Origin: CAZMGV01 sp964621525 [NCBI: uncultured bacterium]
GTDB taxonomy: Bacteria; JAGRBM01
DNA length: 64,000 nucleotides
Direction: 5' to 3'
Assembly (NCBI GenBank): GCA_964621525.1
Contig: CAZUMS010000001.1
Location: 1 to 64,000, forward strand
Both the position numbers and the translations under genes were made by a program. The stretch's first letter is position 1, and each line of letters starts with the position of its first letter. Under the pieces are notes generated by a model. The model did not search any database. It was given only the letters and a program-made list of their open reading frames with translations, and was not told where the DNA came from. Below, piece after piece: positions 61,434-64,000 of this stretch.

Positions 61434-62351
61434 ATGCGGCGGGATACCCTCCTCCGGCTTGCGGCCTTCGGGGCCGGACTGTTGCTGACGGCACCCGCCG
61501 GCGCACAGCGCAGGCCGGTGGCCGAACCCCGCCGCCAGACGGAGCCCGTACTGCTCGACCCGCAGCCGGCCGACCACTGGCGCAAACAGCTCGCCTCGCA
61601 GGACTGGATGGACCGCTGGGAAGCGGTCTATGCGCTCGGCCGTCTGGGGGCCGCGGCCGAACCGGCAATCCCCCAGATTGTCGAACTCCTCAAGGACCGC
61701 GAGGCGCGGGTGCAGGCCGGTGCCGCCTATACGCTCGCCCGCCTCGGTGATCCTGCCTATGACACCCTGCTCAAGCTGCTTCGCACCGGAGACCGCCGCC
61801 AGCGGCAGTGGGCGGTCTACGCCCTCGGACGGACGGGCCGCGAGGACGCCGTGGCGCCGGTACGGAACGCCCTTTCAGACAGCCGCGAGGAAATCCGGGA
61901 AATAGCGGCTGATTCCCTGCGCACGATGGCGGCCGAGGACCCGGCGACACTCCGGGCCCTCATTGACGCCCTGAAAGACCCGAGCCCCGCCGTAAAATCC
62001 AATGCGGCTTCGGCCCTGGGGCACGCAAAGGACGCTGCCGCAATTGCCGGGCTCACCGCCCTGCTCGGTGACGAGGTCAAGAATGTCCGGGCGGCCGCCT
62101 GTGAAGCCCTGGGGCGCATCGGCCCTCCGGCCGTGTCTGCGGTGCCCCTGCTCATGGAGCGGCTCTCAGACGATCCTTATGTTCAGGGGTTTGCCATTCT
62201 GGCGCTGGGCTCCATCGGCCCCGGCGCTCAGGCCGCGACCGACGAACTTGAGCAGATCGCCGCGCTCAAGGAAGGACATGCCTCTGCCAAGGCTGCCTGG
62301 TCGCTGGCCCGGATCCGGGGTGAACAGACCGGGGAGACACCCGCACCATGA
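61434..62351 (+). CDS. secreted HEAT-repeat protein
   Basis: The 305-residue protein has a signal peptide (about 1-22, ending GAQ) and then about six HEAT/PBS-lyase-type repeats with the R-x-x-A-A-x-A-L-G-x-x-G/K pattern (for example WEAVYALGRLG, AVKSNAASALGHA, VRAAACEALGRIG). Such repeats form curved protein-interaction scaffolds. It overlaps the next membrane gene by four bases and follows argG closely, perhaps as a read-through unit. Function unknown. Confidence 0.85.
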   Translation: MRRDTLLRLAAFGAGLLLTAPAGAQRRPVAEPRRQTEPVLLDPQPADHWRKQLASQDWMDRWEAVYALGRLGAAAEPAIPQIVELLKDREARVQAGAAYTLARLGDPAYDTLLKLLRTGDRRQRQWAVYALGRTGREDAVAPVRNALSDSREEIREIAADSLRTMAAEDPATLRALIDALKDPSPAVKSNAASALGHAKDAAAIAGLTALLGDEVKNVRAAACEALGRIGPPAVSAVPLLMERLSDDPYVQGFAILALGSIGPGAQAATDELEQIAALKEGHASAKAAWSLARIRGEQTGETPAP

Positions 62352-62947
62352 TGCCGGTAAGCCAGAACCCCGGTTACTTCTCCGCCCTGTGCGTAAAGGT
62401 GCCCGGGGCGCCGGACCCTGCCCGCAAAACAGCCCTCGGCGTATTCTGGACCGCCATGGGCCTGATGGCCATCCGTATCGTCATCTGGGTGATTTCCGGG
62501 CAGGCCCTCGACGTGGGGCCATTCGATATTGTTCTGGGCCTCGTTCTTACGGCCGGACTGTTCCTGTTTCTCGCCACCCATCCGGCCTGGAGCCAGCCCT
62601 GGCCCGAGAAAGGCCGTTACACGTTCGACAGGTCCGGCATCCGGTTCGAGCGGGAAAACCGCCCTGACCCCGCCGCCCCCGACTGGAAGACCGGCTGGGA
62701 GGAAATCGGCGGGCTCGAACTCCTGGACGACCGGCGGGGCTTCGTACTCAGGCTCCGCATCGGCGGTGAAATCCGCGATATCGAAGCGGATCTCCTCAGG
62801 ATCGAGAACTGCCCCCCGGAAGCCCGGCAGGCCGAGATCCCGCCCTCTGTACCCCGGGCCCACGCAGGACGGCTGATCGTGCGGGGCCTCTGCCATTTCG
62901 GCGCCGCACAAATTACCCGGTTGACAGTCTCCCGGCCCCCGGTTTGA
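62348..62947 (+). CDS. small membrane protein
   Basis: The 199-residue protein has two hydrophobic helices at about 38-56 and 60-78, then a soluble domain with mixed strands (FDRSGIRFERENRPD, WEEIGGLELLDDRRGFVLRLRIGGEIRDIEADLL). The TM-plus-beta arrangement resembles a PH-like or EcsC-like cytosolic domain, but I recognise no family. The ATG overlaps the upstream stop (ATGA). Confidence 0.75.
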   Translation: MMPVSQNPGYFSALCVKVPGAPDPARKTALGVFWTAMGLMAIRIVIWVISGQALDVGPFDIVLGLVLTAGLFLFLATHPAWSQPWPEKGRYTFDRSGIRFERENRPDPAAPDWKTGWEEIGGLELLDDRRGFVLRLRIGGEIRDIEADLLRIENCPPEARQAEIPPSVPRAHAGRLIVRGLCHFGAAQITRLTVSRPPV

Positions 62948-62985
62948 GCCGTCCCTGAAATGCCCATTCTTCACATCTACTTGCG

Positions 62986-63015
62986 TTGACGCCTGTTCAT
63001 TCCCTGTGGTATCGA
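62986..63015 (+). promoter_or_regulatory. weak promoter candidate
   Basis: TTGACG (62986-62991, 5/6) and TATCGA (63010-63015) are 18 bases apart; the -10 match is poor. The better promoter for the next gene lies at 63134-63163. Confidence 0.2.
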
Positions 63016-63057
63016 CACGAAACCTTCGTGATTTCACCTGGGTAAGGGCTCAAAGAA

Positions 63058-63076
63058 CGCCTGCCTCCGGCAGGCG
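63058..63076. repeat. 8-bp perfect stem-loop
   Basis: CGCCTGCC (63058-63065) pairs with GGCAGGCG (63069-63076) around TCC. It lies between the small membrane protein and the promoter of the ABC operon and may terminate the upstream unit, although no T-run follows. Confidence 0.4.
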
Positions 63077-63133
63077 GCACCCGGGCTGGACGGTTCCGCA
63101 TCATGCGGAAAATGTCCGGCGCGGGAAATCAGG

Positions 63134-63163
63134 TTGAAATCTCTCATAACTTTCAAATATATT
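63134..63163 (+). promoter_or_regulatory. promoter with palindromic operator for the Mla-type operon
   Basis: TTGAAA (63134-63139, 5/6) and TATATT (63158-63163, 5/6) are spaced by 18 bases; start near 63170 gives a leader of about 38 bases to TTG 63208. The -10 lies inside the perfect palindrome at 63150-63169. Confidence 0.6.
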
Positions 63164-63169
63164 TGAAAG
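63150..63169. promoter_or_regulatory. 20-bp perfect palindrome, probable repressor operator
   Basis: CTTTCAAATATATTTGAAAG is fully self-complementary with no spacer and covers the predicted -10 box. A dimeric repressor such as a TetR- or MarR-type protein would fit. No such gene is in the window. Confidence 0.6.
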
Positions 63170-63207
63170 AAGTCGAAGGGGACCGGCTTCAGGGGAGCGG
63201 GAAGGCC

Positions 63208-63975
63208 TTGATCGAAGTCCGAAATGTCAGCAAGCGATTCGGGGAGCACGAGCTGCTCCGGAACGTGAGCCTTACCGTCAAGCGCGGCGAGACCGTCGTG
63301 ATGATCGGTCCGTCCGGTCACGGTAAAAGCGTCCTCATCAAAATCTGCGCCGGCCTTATCGAACCCGACGAGGGCGAGGTACTGATCGACGGAGCCTCGA
63401 TCACGAAGTCCAGGGGCCCTGCCCTCGACAAGATCCGCAGCCGCATGGGCATGCTGTTCCAGAACTATGCCCTGTTCGACTCCATGAACGTTTATGACAA
63501 TCTGGCGTTCCCACTGCGCACGGCTGACAACCTCACCGAGGCGCAGATCCGCGAGCGGGTGATGCACAACCTGTCGCTCGTCAAGCTCTCGCATGCCGCG
63601 GATCTCAGGATCAGCGAGCTCTCGGGCGGCATGAAAAAGCGCGTCGGGATCGCCCGCGCCTGGATCCGCAACCCCGAGATCATCCTCTATGACGAGCCCA
63701 CCGCCGGCCTCGACCCCGTCACCGGCGAACGGATCAACACCTACATCAAGGATTTCGCCAAGGACCACGGCATCACGGCCCTCGTCGTGACGCAGGAAAT
63801 GCTGTCCGCCTTCTCGGTCGCCAACCGGCTCGCCTTCGTCTACGGCGGCCAGGTCATGCAGTGCGACACGCCGGAAAACATGCGGAACTCCAAGATCCCG
63901 GAGGTCCGACAGTTCATCAACGGCCTGCGCGAAGGCCCCCTCTCCTACGCCCCGGCGAGAAGGAGGGAAATTTGA
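63208..63975 (+). CDS. mlaF: ABC transporter ATP-binding protein, MlaF-like
   Basis: From TTG 63208 the protein has 255 residues, the usual length for MlaF. It has Walker A GPSGHGKS (34-41), the Q-loop LFQNYALFDSM with Gln85, signature SELSGGMKKRVGIAR (136-150), and Walker B IILYDEP with the acidic pair (158-164). The LFQ..ALFDSMNVYDN stretch is typical of Mla/Ttg2A ATPases for retrograde phospholipid transport between membranes. ATG 63103 would put the promoter and operator inside the gene, so it is rejected; AGGGGAG ten bases before TTG is the ribosome-binding site. A second ORF follows with overlap. Confidence 0.88.
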   Translation: MIEVRNVSKRFGEHELLRNVSLTVKRGETVVMIGPSGHGKSVLIKICAGLIEPDEGEVLIDGASITKSRGPALDKIRSRMGMLFQNYALFDSMNVYDNLAFPLRTADNLTEAQIRERVMHNLSLVKLSHAADLRISELSGGMKKRVGIARAWIRNPEIILYDEPTAGLDPVTGERINTYIKDFAKDHGITALVVTQEMLSAFSVANRLAFVYGGQVMQCDTPENMRNSKIPEVRQFINGLREGPLSYAPARRREI

Positions 63976-64000
63976 GCATCGTTTTCAAGAACCTCTGGAA
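63972..64000 (+). CDS. start of the next Mla-type gene (partial)
   Basis: TTG 63972 overlaps the mlaF stop, with a strong AGGAGGGAAA Shine-Dalgarno at 63961-63970. The nine codons visible (SIVFKNLW after the start) are too few to name the product; a permease or solute-binding subunit would be usual here. Confidence 0.55.

Noticed and set aside
63103-63207. Upstream ATG start for mlaF
   Set aside because: The added 35 residues do not resemble MlaF, are AT-rich, and contain the promoter and palindrome; TTG 63208 with its AGGGGAG site fits the family length.

Overview
The window is one contiguous, gene-dense piece of a high-GC Gram-negative chromosome. I see no phage, insertion sequence, tRNA, rRNA or CRISPR array. 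Outer-membrane features (Wza-type export protein, a beta-barrel, a Mla-type lipid transport operon), a DUF507 protein, FHA/sigma-54 regulation, a eukaryote-like Ser/Thr kinase and phasin-like plus acyl-CoA genes fit a deltaproteobacterial-grade or related lineage. That placement is an inference, not a measured result. Many starts are GTG or TTG, and many neighbours overlap by 1-4 bases.

Layout. 1-11.3 kb: a secreted PEGA-like protein (cut by the window edge), a DUF4124-like protein, hemL, a 1855-residue Ig/PKD/propeller lipoprotein with a small downstream partner, yaaA and an acyl-CoA dehydrogenase. 11.3-15.4 kb (minus strand): a Ser/Thr kinase with a long helical-repeat array, and a pentapeptide-repeat membrane protein. 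15.5-23.7 kb: an exopolysaccharide operon (secreted SLH/CBM-like protein, outer-membrane barrel, Wza-like exporter, Wzz/BY-kinase fusion, Wzy-TPR fusion), then a COG2509 flavoprotein. 25.3-29.7 kb: dihaem cytochrome c peroxidase, phasin-like protein, acyltransferase, DUF3616-like protein and a CheY-like receiver.

29.9-36.6 kb: inositol-monophosphatase-family enzyme, methyltransferase, an unknown polytopic protein, a glycosyltransferase, an Aur1-like PAP2 enzyme and glycerol kinase, which together suggest lipid head-group chemistry. 36.7-46.4 kb: an Sm/Hfq-like small protein coupled to a zinc-ribbon response regulator, DUF507 behind a near-consensus promoter, an RND/MMPL transporter, an FHA-GAF-sigma-54 activator, a response regulator with a novel N-terminus, an iron-type alcohol dehydrogenase and a methyltransferase.

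46.5-52.1 kb holds the best candidate for an undescribed system. A RluA-type synthase is followed by a tightly overlapping set: PqqD-like peptide-binding protein, S26-type peptidase with an ER-like Ser/His pair, HPr-kinase-related ATPase and radical SAM/SPASM enzyme. After that comes a strikingly lower-GC polytopic membrane protein. The set looks like peptide-modification machinery, but no precursor peptide is visible.

52.1-59.5 kb (minus strand) is mostly housekeeping: hydrolase, AI-2E family permease, cNMP-binding protein, cysS, gmk, yicC, mltG, ruvX. 59.5-64 kb (plus strand): a cytochrome c'-like protein, argG, a HEAT-repeat protein, a small membrane protein and the start of a Mla-type ABC operon. 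The Mla promoter carries a perfect 20-bp palindrome over its -10 box. Intergenic spaces are all under 300 bases; the larger ones are described individually.
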